This document shows positions 52,851 to 64,000 of a stretch of DNA of 64,000 nucleotides, in pieces; position 1 is the stretch's first letter, and each line of letters starts with the position of its first letter. The stretch is from Orobanche coerulescens (lineage: Eukaryota > Streptophyta > Magnoliopsida > Lamiales > Orobanchaceae), in the NCBI GenBank assembly GCA_033398695.1, contig CM065815.1:143265001-143329000 (forward strand). The letters are read 5' to 3'. The notes beneath the pieces were generated by a model. That model did not search any database and had not been told where the DNA came from. It saw nothing but the letters and a program-made list of their open reading frames with translations. Both the position numbers and the translations under genes were made by a program.

Positions 52851-53079
52851 TTATTAGGAGTGACGGTTTAACAAAAAACTGTTTATGTCTTCATATCCAC
52901 AACAACCATATTGTCCACTACTTTAGTCACTAACATAAAACTATTTTATAACCGGCATATTAAAATGGAAAACAGTATAAAAGGAGCCCCCCGCCAAAGA
53001 ATATACATCAGCTCCATTCCATTCTTCCTATAGTTGCAGAAACGATCACCATATAAATATATTAACAAAAGATATACAA

Positions 53080-53620
53080 CATGCCGATTTGGAGCAGTAT
53101 AAGAGATTGGAACCCAGAAATTTCGGATGGAGCATGAGATTGCGTCTGGTCAGATCATATGATGTGCTTGATTTTGCTGGGAGAGACATAAAAACAGTTG
53201 AATGCATATTTCACGATGTAAACAGTAAGATTCTATTATATTGTGATTATGTTTTCCATATATAAAGATGTCTCTCATTTACTTGATGCAATACTTTGTA
53301 ATTCTTTTTATTTATAGGGAGACAAGATCCATACTCAAATCAAAAAATCATGAGTTTCGAAGCACACGCATATGCTGTAGGAAGGAAAACTATATGGAAT
53401 GTCTAAATTTTTGGTTGCCTTAAATGATATGCCATATCCAACAACTGATGCACCCTTCATGATCAACATTTGTGGATGAACTCTCATATATGAAGATCCG
53501 AAAGAAGAATTTCAAAATTTGAGGTTTGTGCTTAAAAGTTTTGCAGATTTTTGAGAAACACCAACATTGTAACAGGAAAACTTTACGGTAAGTTACTACA
53601 ATTTCTAAATTTCAGGATAT
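53080..53620 (+). pseudogene. Helitron RPA-like OB-fold remnant
   Basis: From ATG 53080 (MPIWSSIRDWNPEISDGA, then a stop). A second frame gives WSMRLRLVRSYDVLDFAGRD and VECIFHDVNS, the usual start of the RPA1-like OB-fold protein carried by plant Helitrons and their derivatives. The later stretch (SRQDPYSNQK to about 53600) is broken by stops and a possible intron. Single-strand DNA binding would be its role in an intact element. Confidence 0.55.
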
Positions 53621-53638
53621 ATTTTTTCTACATTCCTC

Positions 53639-54370
53639 GTGATTTTTTTGATACAAGACTTCGAGGATCCTATCCCATCAATTGTTGAGAGCACATATTC
53701 ATCCTCTGGCATTTACACTGAACATTCGTCTTACTTTAAAGAAAGGGCGATTTCGGCACCTACACTAGACGTCGTTGATGAAGTGAATCAGTACATGAAC
53801 GCACAATTAGCTGGAGATGGACGCTTATATTTAAGTTCGGACGAACCATGTCATTCAAACAAGACAACTAATGTCATAAATGCACTTCACACAACTGAAT
53901 TTTCGAATGAAATCAGATCTTTAGGTGTTCCAAACCATGAACTTAATTTGAAAGTAGGTACTCCGGTGATGTTGCTACGAAATATCGACCATTCAATTGA
54001 ACTATGCAATGGTACAAGAATGGTCGTGACAACGCTTGAGAACTATGTCATTGAAGCTGAGATTTTAACAGGAAGTAACGCAGGACATCGAACACTAATT
54101 TCTAGAATGTCGTTGACACCTTCTGATCCCAGGCTACCAGTCAAATTCACAAGAAGGCAATATCCCTTGATTGTGTCATTTGCAATGACCGTAAGTAAGA
54201 GTCAATGTCAATCTTTGACTCGCGTTGGACTATTTCTAAGGAAATCAGTTTTTTTGTCACGGTCAACTATATGTGGCTTTGTCAATAGTTACTCATCCAA
54301 AGGGTATCAAAATCTTGATGGGCGACAAAGTGAACAACAAATCTACCACAACACGAAATGTCGTCTATAG
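53639..54370 (+). pseudogene. Helitron helicase C-terminus (Pif1-like)
   Basis: A 243-codon open stretch, truncated at the N-terminus. It has the plant Helitron helicase end: DFEDPIPSIVESTY, RAISAPTLDVVDEVNQYMNA, YLSSDEPC, LNLKVGTPVMLLRNIDHS and the SF1B motif V block YPLIVSFAMTVSKSQCQSL (usually AMTINKSQGQSL). The final motif, normally YVALSR, is degraded. The Walker A/B half and the Rep nuclease are missing. In an intact element it would unwind DNA during rolling-circle transposition. Confidence 0.85.
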
Positions 54371-54528
54371 AGAGGTCTTCCGCAATTTGTAAAAATCGTT
54401 ATTTTCATTTATCTCGGACAATATAAAATATATCACACTGTGTTATATTGATCTTAATATTTTTTCTCTTAATTATTTAAACTCTCTCAATGTGCAAATA
54501 TCTCAACTATTTACAGAATTTAAACTAG

Positions 54529-54550
54529 GGTCCGTGCATCGCACGACGGG
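54529..54550. other. Helitron-like terminal hairpin
   Basis: GTCCGTGCATCGCACGACGGG contains CGTGC and GCACG arms. On the minus strand the hairpin is followed by CCCTAGT, which fits a Helitron 3' end (CTAG then T). On plus it is followed by ACCGGT where ACTAGT would be expected. Orientation is therefore unclear. Confidence 0.45.
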
Positions 54551-54559
54551 TATTACCGG

Positions 54560-55105
54560 TACAATATGGATCTACGAGTACTACATAAGGCATGTGCTGG
54601 ATTATTTGAAAGAAATATTTATGTCATTTGATAAATTATATCTTATATATTTATCACGAATTCATAATATATTATAAATATAAAGAAGTCCATCATACAT
54701 GATTGCTACAAATTAGTCCATGGTATAAATTGTCTTATTTTAAGGCCAAGTACCTTTTTTTAGTCTATGAAACTTTTTGAAGTGGGCCAATGTTACATAT
54801 TTATTTATTTTAACTTAAGTTTAATTAAGTAAAATAAAACTTTCTTAATTAATACTCAATAAAGTAATAATTTATTTAAATTAATAATTTTGTCGGTCCA
54901 GACTTGGGTCCTTTAATAGAATTAATAATGTTGATAAAATTACTAGGAAAATATTTTTAATACTCTTATATAAATATATGATTCCATCAACATCATAAAT
55001 TATTAATTTTCAAAAATTACAAAGACATTGAGGATTTAGTAAGATATGAATCTATTATTTTTTGCTTTTATTAAAATTTAAATCAAAATAAATTTTCAGT
55101 TGCTG
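54560..55105. other. AT-rich spacer
   Basis: No gene, RNA or repeat is recognised. Confidence 0.5.
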
Positions 55106-55113
55106 CCTTGAGG
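55106..55113. repeat. 8-bp target duplication, left copy (CCTTGAGG)
   Basis: Recurs exactly at 58426-58433. Confidence 0.93.
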
Positions 55114-58100
55114 TAGGGATGGCAACGGGGCGGGGATGGGGCGGGGTTCACAACTCCCGCCCCCGATTTTTGAATTCTTCCCCCGGCCCCGATCCCGGCC
55201 CCGGTCGGGTACGAGGATTAATATCCCGTCCCCGGTCAACCTCCGGTTGACCCCCGGTCAAACCCCAATCCCCAGTTCTTACTCGGTCCCCCGGTTTGTT
55301 GCTGTTTTATAGCTACTTTCGGCTATTTTTCTCATGTCTTTTCAATCAAAACACATAAAAATAGTAACTAAGTAACTGTAAAAAATTACATAAGTTCATA
55401 AAAGTCCACAATAAAAGATTACATAACTTAAGTTTATATGTTTAATAAATATATAAAAAAAATTCTAATTATATATACGAGGCATCATGGCCCGTGCGAT
55501 GCACGGGCTTTGTTCACCATGATTAAATCATACATGTATTTTGGGTAAAAAGTATTCGGGTTATGCTGATACGTTGATTTCTTTTGTATACAACATTTAA
55601 ATGCATCAGTTTACTCATTACAGTCCGTTATCTTCTGATAGACAATACATCTCAACAAAGTTATAACTCACAACTTTGAAACGACAGTTTATTTCCTGAG
55701 CTCTTAGTTTAAGCAAGATTTTATCCAATACCTGAAGTATTAATTTTCATGCAACAATCTTAGGCAATACTAATAGCGATATAACTCTTCATTTAGAAAA
55801 AGTATATATATATATATATATATATATAGTATCGCTCGAGTATGAGTTATATATCCTTTTTTGTAATAATCATGCCTAATTCTTCAAGCTCTTGTTCTTG
55901 TATACTCTTTTAGTCATCAACTATTATGTGACTTCGGCTTACTTATTCAATAAGTTCTAAAATAGTATAGCTAACACGACATTATATCTCGAGATATATG
56001 GTTATCCCGTAGTATTTAAATATGAGTTATCCTTGTTTTGTAATATCGTACCTAAATCTTAACCTCTTTTGTACTCTTTTATTCCTCAGTGATTATGTGA
56101 CTTCGACTTACCTGATTCAATTAATATCTAAAAGATGTATCTAGCACGCCATTCTATCCCGAGATTTGTGGTTCTCTAGAGTATTTAAATATGAGTTATC
56201 CTTATTTTGTAATAATCATAACTAAATATGAGTTACACTAAAAAGTTATCTAACACGATATTTTATCTCGAGATTTGTATACAAATTTTTACCCACTTTT
56301 GGATAAAATCTATTTATATACTCCTCCTTATATTATTTGTTCAAAACATTACAAATTAGTAAAAAGTTACTTGTATAAAAATATAATCATATTTACATAT
56401 TGTTACAAAATATATACAGTATCATCTTGCTTAAAAAACATCATTTAGAAGTTTTAGATATATATTGATATAAGTATAATTTTTTTTTATGGGCATACAA
56501 CAAATCATATTTTATGTCGTACCAATTTTTCTTAAGACAAAAAGATAAGATTTTTTATATACAAATTTTCTAATTTTTTTTACATATAACTGTATATACA
56601 ACTGTTTACATGTATATATTGATATAACCTCATCATTTTATGATTTTGTATATATAAATAAAAAGTGTACATTTTAATAAGAATAAATGTTTATATACAC
56701 CCACACAAATTCGTATCATGTTTAGAAAAATAGAGAAAATCCATAAATTCTAAAAACTTGTTACAAAATTATACACACAAATTTAAATTGTTTAAAAAAT
56801 TAAGAAGAAAAAAGGTTAGATTTTCTCAAATATACTAAAGCAATCCTGTTTTTACATAAAAAGAATAATAATAATAATAAATAAATAAATAAAAAATTAG
56901 AGAAAATACTATATTAGAAAAGATATAAGAAACATGGATAGCAAAAGAAACTATTAACTCAAGGATTTATCCACTGAACCTAGAAGAAAGAATTAAGAAC
57001 ATTGATAAAGATCATGGATATGGATATCAAGAACAAATTTATTAAATAAAATCAGGTCACGAAATTATGAACAAATATGAATAAAAAGAAATACACATAG
57101 AAAACACATATATAAAGGATGAAGAAAATATTAACAAAAAAATCATCCATCTTCCTATTGGTATCCACCATAGCACCGCCACTTCTTCCATGAAGATACC
57201 TAGAACAATAAACCTCAAATCGTAAATAAAAACATGCATAAAAATCAATATATGAAGTCATATGAAAACTCACTGATATATAGTTTGGATGTTAGCACCA
57301 AAATCCTCTCACGAATTAAAGCAGTTCTAAGCAATTAATAATTTAGATCACCAATGATTTTGAGAAAGAGAAGAGGAAGATGTTAGGTTGGTGTGTGTAA
57401 AAAGGAGATGTTGGGTTTTATAAAAGTAAAGGGAGGAAATAATGTGTGGTTGTCATTGTGTTGAAACACTATTTCACCACTGTTATTGCTAGGATCCAAT
57501 GAATATGAATAATAAATTAATACATTTAAAGGTGAAAGGTTTGATGATCATAACTTCATTCCTAGCATTTAAAGGTGATTAATATGACGGTTTTTTTAGA
57601 CAGATAGAAAGTCATATGACTCATGAAGACTTGAATGAGACTTGATGAATCTGTATATTTAACTATCATAAGATAGATTAATGCCTTTAATGCCTTTATA
57701 TACAATTGAGTTGATTTATTTGTACAGAGACATTAATGCTCTCATTTATGCCATGAAACTCATTTTTTATATATACGAGGCATTATCCAAGCTGTGCGAT
57801 GCACGGTCTTTGGTTGAATATCTACGTATTTTGTACGTAATATTGGGGCAGACGATTGAATGACCAGATGTCAGAATTTAAATGCCTTTTAGAGAAGTTT
57901 ATATATTTTTTTTATTGTTATTGTCCTTTTATTTTAGTCTATGTAATTAGTTATATGAAATGAGGCTTTACTAACTCGTATGTTGCTCCGGGGTTGTTTT
58001 TGGTTTATTCAACCCGTGCGATGCACCGATTGTATCTAAGATTTCATAGCTAAAATTTAACCATCTTGTAATTTATACTATCATTTAAAAGTTCATTTTA

Positions 58101-58425
58101 ATCACCTTGTGTATTAGAAGGTGCATTTGCATTGTGATGTTTATCATAACTTTTATATTTAAATTAGTTTAATTACCTTAAAGTACAATTAAAATAGTCT
58201 CTTCATATATAATCCTTTAACATAAATAAGTGACATAAATCCCTTTTCCACATTAAATTAAGGGGGATAAGTTTTATATAGTATAGATACCAGGTCCGGG
58301 GCGGGTGGGAGATAGGCATCCCGGCCTCTATCCCGGCTCCGGTTTCATATGAGCGGGTATCTCCAGCCCCGATCGGGACGGGTCGACCGAATTCCCCACC
58401 GAGTCGGGTCAAAATGCCATGCCTA
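55114..58425. mobile_element. Non-autonomous hAT-type element (3.3 kb)
   Basis: Ends TAGGGATGGCA and TGCCATGCCTA are inverted with one mismatch, flanked by exact 8-bp CCTTGAGG copies, the hallmark of hAT transposons. GC-rich subterminal parts on both sides (CGGGGCGGGG / CCCCGG types, 55125-55280 and 58290-58410) are also roughly inverse. Inside it is AT-rich, with no transposase. It contains Helitron-like hairpins near 55492, 57791 and 58012, so a second insertion may be nested in it. Confidence 0.9.
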
Positions 58426-58433
58426 CCTTGAGG
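58426..58433. repeat. 8-bp target duplication, right copy (CCTTGAGG)
   Basis: Exact partner of 55106-55113. Confidence 0.93.
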
Positions 58434-58809
58434 CTTTAGCCCGTTTCTTTTGGATGCTTTTTTAAATCTTAATTGTGACAAGTCCAAATTAGTTCACCTT
58501 TTGACTTAAAGTGTTGCTTTATGGACTTTTACCTTGTTCTCATTTTGTAAATGGATTTTTCAATTAATAAATTATTGGATTATTAATTAGATTTTATCTC
58601 TTTAGATCAATTTAGAGGGTTTTTATTTAATATTCCATTGTTTCCAATTATTCCATTGTTTCCCATAGAGCCAAACACTCCTTATTTTTTTGTTCTGGAT
58701 TATAATAGAATAAAACAAAATGACTCACTAAACTGGCTGCACTTTTTTTTCTCATGAAGTACTAGTCATTCCATGCAATTCTCAATGAAATTTTCATTTT
58801 GGATCATTC

Positions 58810-58920
58810 GGAAAAAGCCTCTCTGTGTTAAGACGGGGTAAGGCTGCGTACATCTGATCCTCCCGTACCCCGCTTTTTGCGGGAGCCGTTGTGACATTAG
58901 GGTAATGTTGTTTTCGTGAA
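58810..58920 (+). mobile_element. SINE 3' fragment (Au/TS type)
   Basis: GCCTCTCTGTGTTAAGACGG, GGTAAGGCTGCGTACATC, a GC hairpin (ACCCCGCTTTTTGCGGGA) and the end GGTAATGTTGTT match the body of the plant Au/TS SINE family as I remember it. The tRNA-like head with A and B boxes is not seen, so it is 5'-truncated. Confidence 0.55.
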
Positions 58921-59520
58921 ATCCTCTCTTCTCTTCCTATGCATATTTTTTCGCATAAAATATTTTTTTTCTAAAACAAGTTAAGAATGAAATATTATAC
59001 AACTCAACAAAAGGTCTATGTATCATAGAAAATTCACACCAGAATTGTAGAAGAATCAATCGAATATCTGCTAACAGGTTACCAAAAATCTGGATTCTAA
59101 TTCCGTTTGTAATCGATTTTTAAAAATGATTCGAATTCGGTTCATTAAATAAAACCGAATATATTCAATTTTGAAATTCAATTTTTTTGGCATTTTTTCA
59201 AATGAATTATTTACTATATAACAAAGCTCCGAACAATACAAGTCTCCGAATAACAAAGATACCATAGCTTCAAAAAAAAAAATATCATAATTCAAAATAA
59301 ATGACCAAAATCACAATGAAACATGGGAATATGAAGCGACAACTACAATAACATAGCATGAACAATAAATTGAATACGAGCGAGCGAGCCACGACATTCC
59401 ATATTAAACTAGAGAATAAGTGTGATTATTACATATATATTCTATGATGTATTATTTAGAAATTTCAATAATTTCATAGATAAGTAAAAAATTTTACATC
59501 GTGATGGAAGACAGACGGGT
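58921..59520. other. AT-rich spacer
   Basis: No gene or repeat is recognised. Confidence 0.45.
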
Positions 59521-59534
59521 AACAAGCTGCGCTG

Positions 59535-60340
59535 CTATTCCTTTATGGATTGCAAAACTAATTCTCTTAAAAACACGTCTATAGATCTTGGGGTCACATC
59601 ATTAGAATGCATGACCTGTTGGACTCTATTTAGGAGCTCCATGGCCTCTGGTGCTGGGAACCCGAAAGTATCAAACGCGAATGGTATAAATACGTGTTGA
59701 TTATCTATACATGTTTGCTCATGTTTTGTCACTTTGCACGAGGCGGCTTTCAAAGCAGCATGTCCCGCAGTGAAACCCCAACTCCTTAAGCCCACGAGAG
59801 GGGAAATCCCTGTAAGATCTACACATACATGTTCCCCCCTATCCATCCCAAAACCAAACATCCGCCGACCTGAGTGTTGATCGTCCTTCTGATGGGTCAG
59901 TCAAGAAGTTCACGGGTGCATCTTTCTTAGTGGAAACCCCGACGCGTATAAGCACATCAAACAGAAAATTCCTAACCATATCGTGCCGGTACTTAAAACT
60001 CGGGAGCTCTATACAGTGTACTGCATGTTTCCCAAAGGAGTCCAAACATTATTTGCGACAAACTGGCCATATCTCATCAACTGAAAATAATGGAATCATA
60101 AGGCGATACTTAAGGATAGTACGATACTCCACATGAGACATATGCTGGCCTAGTCCATCTATAGGGATAGTCAGCGGAAAATCCTGCGCATGTGGTGCTC
60201 GTAAACACCCAAAAACTGTATTTTGTCTAACTGTCATGTCGAATGAACTTCCACGTCCTGGATAATTTTACTAAAAAGGGCACTCGACAATGCATGTTGG
60301 GCTTTAAGGGGGCGATTTCCTTGTTAGTAAAACTACTAAA
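59535..60340 (-). pseudogene. C-terminal part of a retroelement-like protein with zinc and nuclease-like region
   Basis: Minus strand. Upstream words near 60330-60250 (LKAQHALSSALFSKIIQDVE) lie in a separate frame. Then 60237-60049 (FPLTIPIDGLGQHMSHVEYR) ends at a TAA. In the same frame 60045-59839 gives FGKHAVHC, FKYRHDMVRN, APVNFLTDPSEGRSTL and SADV. A frameshift near 59850 leads to 59861-59535 (HVCVDLTGISPLVGLRSWGF, HVFIPFAFDTFGFPAPEAME). C-x2-C ... H-x4-C followed by (P)AD and D..G is reminiscent of the zinc finger plus restriction-like endonuclease at the end of R2-like retroelements; the first Cys is Trp here. I recall this domain in many plant genomes, often annotated 'auxilin-like'. 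The nuclease idea is inference. Confidence 0.6.
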
Positions 60341-60554
60341 GTCAAAGCTCGAGATCATATCTCGAAGAGAAGACAAAGCTCAAACATAGTTTGATTCATA
60401 CTAGATATACCACAATCTCGTAAGATGTGGTTTTGTAACACTCAAGATTGGGCCCTAAAGACCACAATCATATGATGATTCTGAATACCTATCGGTATTT
60501 ATTCGCCTGAGTAAAGTTTATTCCATCTTATGACAATTATGGTCGACGCTAATG

Positions 60555-60557
60555 TTA
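60555..60557. repeat. Harbinger-type TSD, left copy (TTA)
   Basis: TTA also at 61437-61439. Confidence 0.5.
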
Positions 60558-61436
60558 GGGGCTGTTTGTTTACCTCTGAATGGTGATATTCAGAGGTCAC
60601 CTCTGACCGATTCAGAGGTTGGGGTTGTTTGGCAAAAAAAAAAAAAAATACCTCTTAACGGTGACAATAGCCTCTTAACCATTTTGCATGTTAGACCACT
60701 CTCAACCATTCAGAGGTAAACAATTTCCAGATTTACCTCTCTTCTCCCACACTCTGTTGCGATGCCTCCTCCCTCTCCCTCTGAGAAATTCCGGTGTGAG
60801 TGATTCCGGCGGCGTGAGGAATTCCGGTGATGGATCCCTAAATTTGTAATACAATACTTTGCCGCACGACGAACATGGCATTCTTATTATTATTTTTTAA
60901 ATTAGGAATTATTATTCATAATTGTTATTATTATTTAAATGATTTTAATTAAAAGATATTCTACATAATTATTATTATAATTTTCAAATGAATTAAATTA
61001 AAAATATTATATATAGTTATTATTATTATTCTAAATGAATTAAATTTAAAAATATTATACATAATAATAATAATAATAATTCTAAATGAATTAAATTTAA
61101 AAATATTATACATAATTATAATAATAATTATTACTTTAAATGAATTAAATTTTAAAATATTATACATAATTAATGTTTGCGATCAGGGAGAAAATTGTGG
61201 TTTTTATCTATAAAAAGGAGAGGTTTGGTATGCCAAGGGAGGGAAAAAATGGGATTTTTAATCTCTACTTTTATACAGAAGGGTAAAATGATAATTTGTT
61301 ACCACTCCGAGTTACCATTCAGAACAATTACCAAACAACCAAATTTCATTCTGCACTCAACCATACAGAGTCTCTCAACCATTTTAGTCTCTCAATCATT
61401 CTGCACTACATCATTCAGTAACTGCCAAACAACCAG
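60558..61436. mobile_element. Harbinger/Tourist-like non-autonomous element (879 bp)
   Basis: Ends GGGGCTGTTTG and CAAACAACCAG are imperfect inverses with TTA on both sides. The right end read inversely, GTTGTTTGGCAGTTACTGAA, matches the left end of the element at 49129, so they are one family. The left end is followed by repeated ACCTCTGAATGG/TTCAGAGG words. It contains an AT-rich tandem repeat (60895-61170). Confidence 0.6.
60895..61170. repeat. AT-rich tandem repeat, unit about 46-58 bp
   Basis: Four to five copies of AAATGAATTAAATTTAAAAA followed by TATTATACATA and a TTA-rich run. Anchors ATGAATTAAAT lie at about 60988, 61034, 61086 and 61139. Confidence 0.75.
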
Positions 61437-61439
61437 TTA

Positions 61440-62024
61440 GATTGCTAATTGGTGATTTTGATATTTAGTGGGTAATCTATTTATCAATTAGTAATTTAAT
61501 AATTCCCTCTGAAACTATTAAATGTCTCATCGTTGCTTAATTACAAATTAGAAATTTTGATTTCCGAGGGGTAATCTATGTTTTTTTTCTACGGGTAATA
61601 TATGTTACCTATTGATAATTTAGCATTGTGGGTCTTTCGTCCGTCGGCCTATAAAATGTCGATTTCGATGAACACCAATAGTAGTAAAATTACAATATGG
61701 TAATCAGAATTTCTTGTTTGTATTCCGTCAAAAGAATGGAATACGATGTCCATTTTCTTTATTTTTTTTGTTATTGAAGTGCTGACAGTAAAAGAAATTA
61801 AAAAAATAAATAAAAAATTAAAAAAATTGCCGGTGACGCCTAGTGTCCAGCGGCCGCCTAAAATTACCAATTGGTTTTTTAAAATACCTACTATCGGCTA
61901 GACCGAAGTGTTGGCCAAAAAAATGGTCGGTCGGTGGTAGGTGATAGGCGTCTGGCTAAGAACAAAAAGGAAATGGTTGGCCGGCAGTCCACGACCGTCC
62001 GCAGAAATCCCAACACTTTAGATT
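61440..62024. other. Spacer with a GC-rich patch
   Basis: No gene is seen. 61830-62000 is richer in GGTCGG/GCCGGC words, like the block at 19214-19830 but without T runs. Confidence 0.4.
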
Positions 62025-62992
62025 TGTTGGAAATGGTTTAGTAATTAACCATTTATTAAAAATAAATATTGTTAATTAAATAATTATTATTTAATTAAAA
62101 TATTTATTGAATGTTAATTTACGTCGTGAGTAGATGAACGTGGTATATTTAATATTTCTAAACCGATTTACGGTGAGTGAGATATTATATGTTAAAGTTG
62201 GATGTTGGGTAGAATCAACGTGATGTTAGTTATCCCGCATTGATTGTGGATGGATGTTTTGACTTGTATTTAAAGTCTTTGCCTTTATGAGCTTAATAAC
62301 AAGTGAGTTGGTGTGTATGGGTGTCCTCGCGCACACACACACGCCTTGCCGCCATGCCAAATAAGCCAAGCCGACCAGATTCGGGTCGGGTCGGGCTCAG
62401 TCCAGGCCCAGGACTTGGATCTTGGCAATTGGTGCTTTGGGCTGGTGTTTGGGCTTTATCCTTTTGACCAAATCCGTAAGTCCACTAGCCTTTTGGTATG
62501 GACATGACTCTTGAGTTGGCTTGACTCTTGAGTTGCCTTGACTCTTCATCCGACCAGCCCTTTGGGCGTCTGAAACCGCCAACCATCATGGCAGGAGTAA
62601 TGGCGACGAGTCACTTCACATGATCAAGGAGTGCTATATATATGTCAGCATTCTGTTCATTGCAAACACACGAAAATCAGTGCATTTTTAGCATATCATA
62701 TACACTTCAGTCTTCGTTCCAGTCCAGTTCGCAGGTGCTCGGTCAGTTTGCGGTGCTGCTACTGCGGAGGCGTTCAGATCGTTTTAACCTTTGGGGACGA
62801 TCCGCTTCACCGTGAGCACTACCAGGACGTATTCTCGTCTTGCGGGCAGAAGCTCTAGCTTCGGACGATCTTTTGTAGTTTATTAAAAATTGTTCGTTAG
62901 TTTCAAGTGTAATATTTCCTTTCTGTTCTTTGTTATAGTTAAGTTCAGAATTCTATTTGTAATACACGTGCAAGTACCGAATTATTCCAACA
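62025..62992 (+). repeat. 5' LTR of a Ty1/copia element leaving the window
   Basis: Starts TGTTGG and ends CCAACA, a perfect inverted hexamer, 968 bp. TATA box TATATATA at 62635-62642. Near the middle are three copies of a short phrase TTGACTCTTGAGTTG(G)C (62505-62550) and a (CA)n at 62332-62342. The second LTR is outside the window, so the boundary rests on the inverted ends and the gag that follows. Confidence 0.7.
62635..62642 (+). promoter_or_regulatory. LTR TATA box (copia)
   Basis: TATATATA in a GC-richer context, about 350 bases before the LTR end, giving a plausible R region start near 62665-62675. Confidence 0.55.
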
Positions 62993-63056
62993 ATCGCAAG
63001 ACGAGAAAATTCGACCATACTTGTTCGTGTCATCCTAAAACTTTTGCTGGAGAAAA

Positions 63057-64000
63057 ATGTCGTTCAATGCAAACACCGGCGCATCCACTAATCCATCCAC
63101 CGGTTCTGGAACCATTGGATCATCAAGCTCTTCAATGGCTCCCATTCACAATGCTGCTCGACTAATGCCTATCGCCGAGAAACCTCCTGTTTTCTCGGGC
63201 ACCGACTTCAAACATTGGTCTCAAAAGATGCTGTTCTACATTACCATAATGGGGCTTGCGAGCTTCATGCGTGAAGAAAAGCCTCCTGTCCCTGCTGAGA
63301 ACGAGGCGAATGTTCAAGTGCGTACCGACTATGATACCTGGGTTCATTCCAACTATCTGTGTCGGAATATGTTGCTGAACGGGCTTGATGATGGCCTGTT
63401 CAATGTGTTCAACATCAAGGAGACTACCAAAGAAATTTGGGATGCTCTTGAGTTGAAATACCGTGTTAATCCTGCTAGCACGAAGAAGTTTGTTGTGACG
63501 AGGCTCTCCGAATTCCAAATGGTGGATTCTCGTCCAATGATGCCCCAAGTACAAGAGTTCCAAACTCTTATACATGATGTTCATTCTGAGGGGATGCCTC
63601 TACCCGAGGCGTACACTGTGGCGCTCTTGGTTGACAAGTTGCCGCCTAGTTGGAAGGAGTTCAAGGGATACCTTAAGCATAAGCGAAAGGAAATGACTCT
63701 AGAAATTTTGGTTGCTAAACTCCAAACTGAAGCTCAAGTCCGTGATCAAGACTTGAGAACCAAAGCTCATATGGATGCTAAGACTAATCTGACTGAAGGT
63801 AGGGGCGGACCTTCCAAAAAGCGTCCACTTCCTACCAAAGGCAAGGGAAAGGATGTGGCACCTCCGACGAAGTTTACCAGAACATGCTACAACTGTGATA
63901 AGCGGTCATATGGCGAAAAACTGCCGAAAGCCGAAGAAGAACAAGGGAAAAGGCAAAGTCAACCATGTCGAAAAGGACTTTGACTCTTGGGACAAAGATG
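63057..64000 (+). pseudogene. Copia gag (frameshift in the zinc knuckle)
   Basis: Start ATG 63057 (MSFNANTGAS, Ser/Thr-rich head). The gag body is typical of copia (UBN2 type): PPVFSGTDFKHWSQKMLFYI, NGLDDGLFNVFNI, TKEIWDALELKYRV, TKKFVVTRLSEFQMVDS, VDKLPPSWKEFKGYLKHKRK. The zinc knuckle begins CYNCDK, then the frame slips near 63898. In the +1 frame the expected GHMAKNCRK and DFDSWDKD appear, so one base is missing. The second frame is still open at the window end. Pol would follow outside. Confidence 0.88.

Noticed and set aside
55114..58425. Interpretation as an LTR retrotransposon because of short direct flanks
   Set aside because: Ends are inverted, not direct, and the 8-bp duplication fits hAT.

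Overview
The window is nuclear DNA of a flowering plant, probably a eudicot. It holds nested plant LTR retrotransposons, plant-type LINEs, hAT, Mutator and Harbinger-like elements, Helitron debris, a plant tRNA-Asn gene and one four-exon host gene. I cannot name the species. Nearly all of it is transposon-derived. Only the host gene (21279-25020, minus) and the tRNA (51844-51917, plus) look intact.

Layout. 1-10295: left-truncated Ty3/gypsy element A (minus) with gag, protease and part of RT. Its single visible LTR is split by a 4.75 kb LINE (plus) with an exact 11-bp target duplication. 10296-19200: AT-rich degenerate repeats holding a LINE 3' fragment with RNase H (minus), itself split by a complete but decayed Ty1/copia element (12699-18044). 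19200-21100: an odd poly-T/GC-rich block, then a 777-bp Mutator-type non-autonomous element with a 9-bp duplication. 21279-25020: the host gene, whose third intron holds a probable MITE and a poly(A)-tailed 5S rRNA pseudogene. 25400-27600: LTR debris and a Harbinger-type element with an internal tandem array. 27767-46289: an 18.5 kb Athila-like element (minus) whose second ORF is split by a complete 9.3 kb chromovirus-type gypsy element B (30444-39722, minus); both insertions show exact 5-bp duplications. 46290-55100: MITEs, a palindromic foldback element, the tRNA, a roughly 405-bp tandem duplication and Helitron OB-fold and helicase remnants. 55114-58425: a non-autonomous hAT-type element with an exact 8-bp duplication. 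58800-61440: a SINE fragment, a broken ORF with a zinc/nuclease-like C-terminus and a second Harbinger-type element. 62025-64000: the 5' LTR and gag of a Ty1/copia element (plus) that leaves the window.

Most unusual signal. Three LTR families carry phased arrays of 12-bp dyad-symmetric sites just upstream of the LTR TATA region. In gypsy elements A and B the site is TAGCGYRCGCTA, repeated about every 23 bp. In the Athila-like element it is GTGCCGCGGCAC, in pairs 21 bp apart. The Athila-like element has a further copy of its array inside the body, next to a TATA-like sequence and a possible leader intron, upstream of its second ORF. The same 23-bp array motif also occurs in the short leader of the LINE.

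How the parts work together: the Athila-like element lacks RT, RNase H and integrase but keeps gag, protease, PBS, PPT and a second ORF, so it looks like a non-autonomous element using enzymes supplied by others. Element B keeps a chromodomain-type integrase end but has lost most of its gag capsid region. Almost every mobile reading frame has stops or frameshifts, and the LTR copies of element B differ by clustered short indels, so some lesions could be assembly error.
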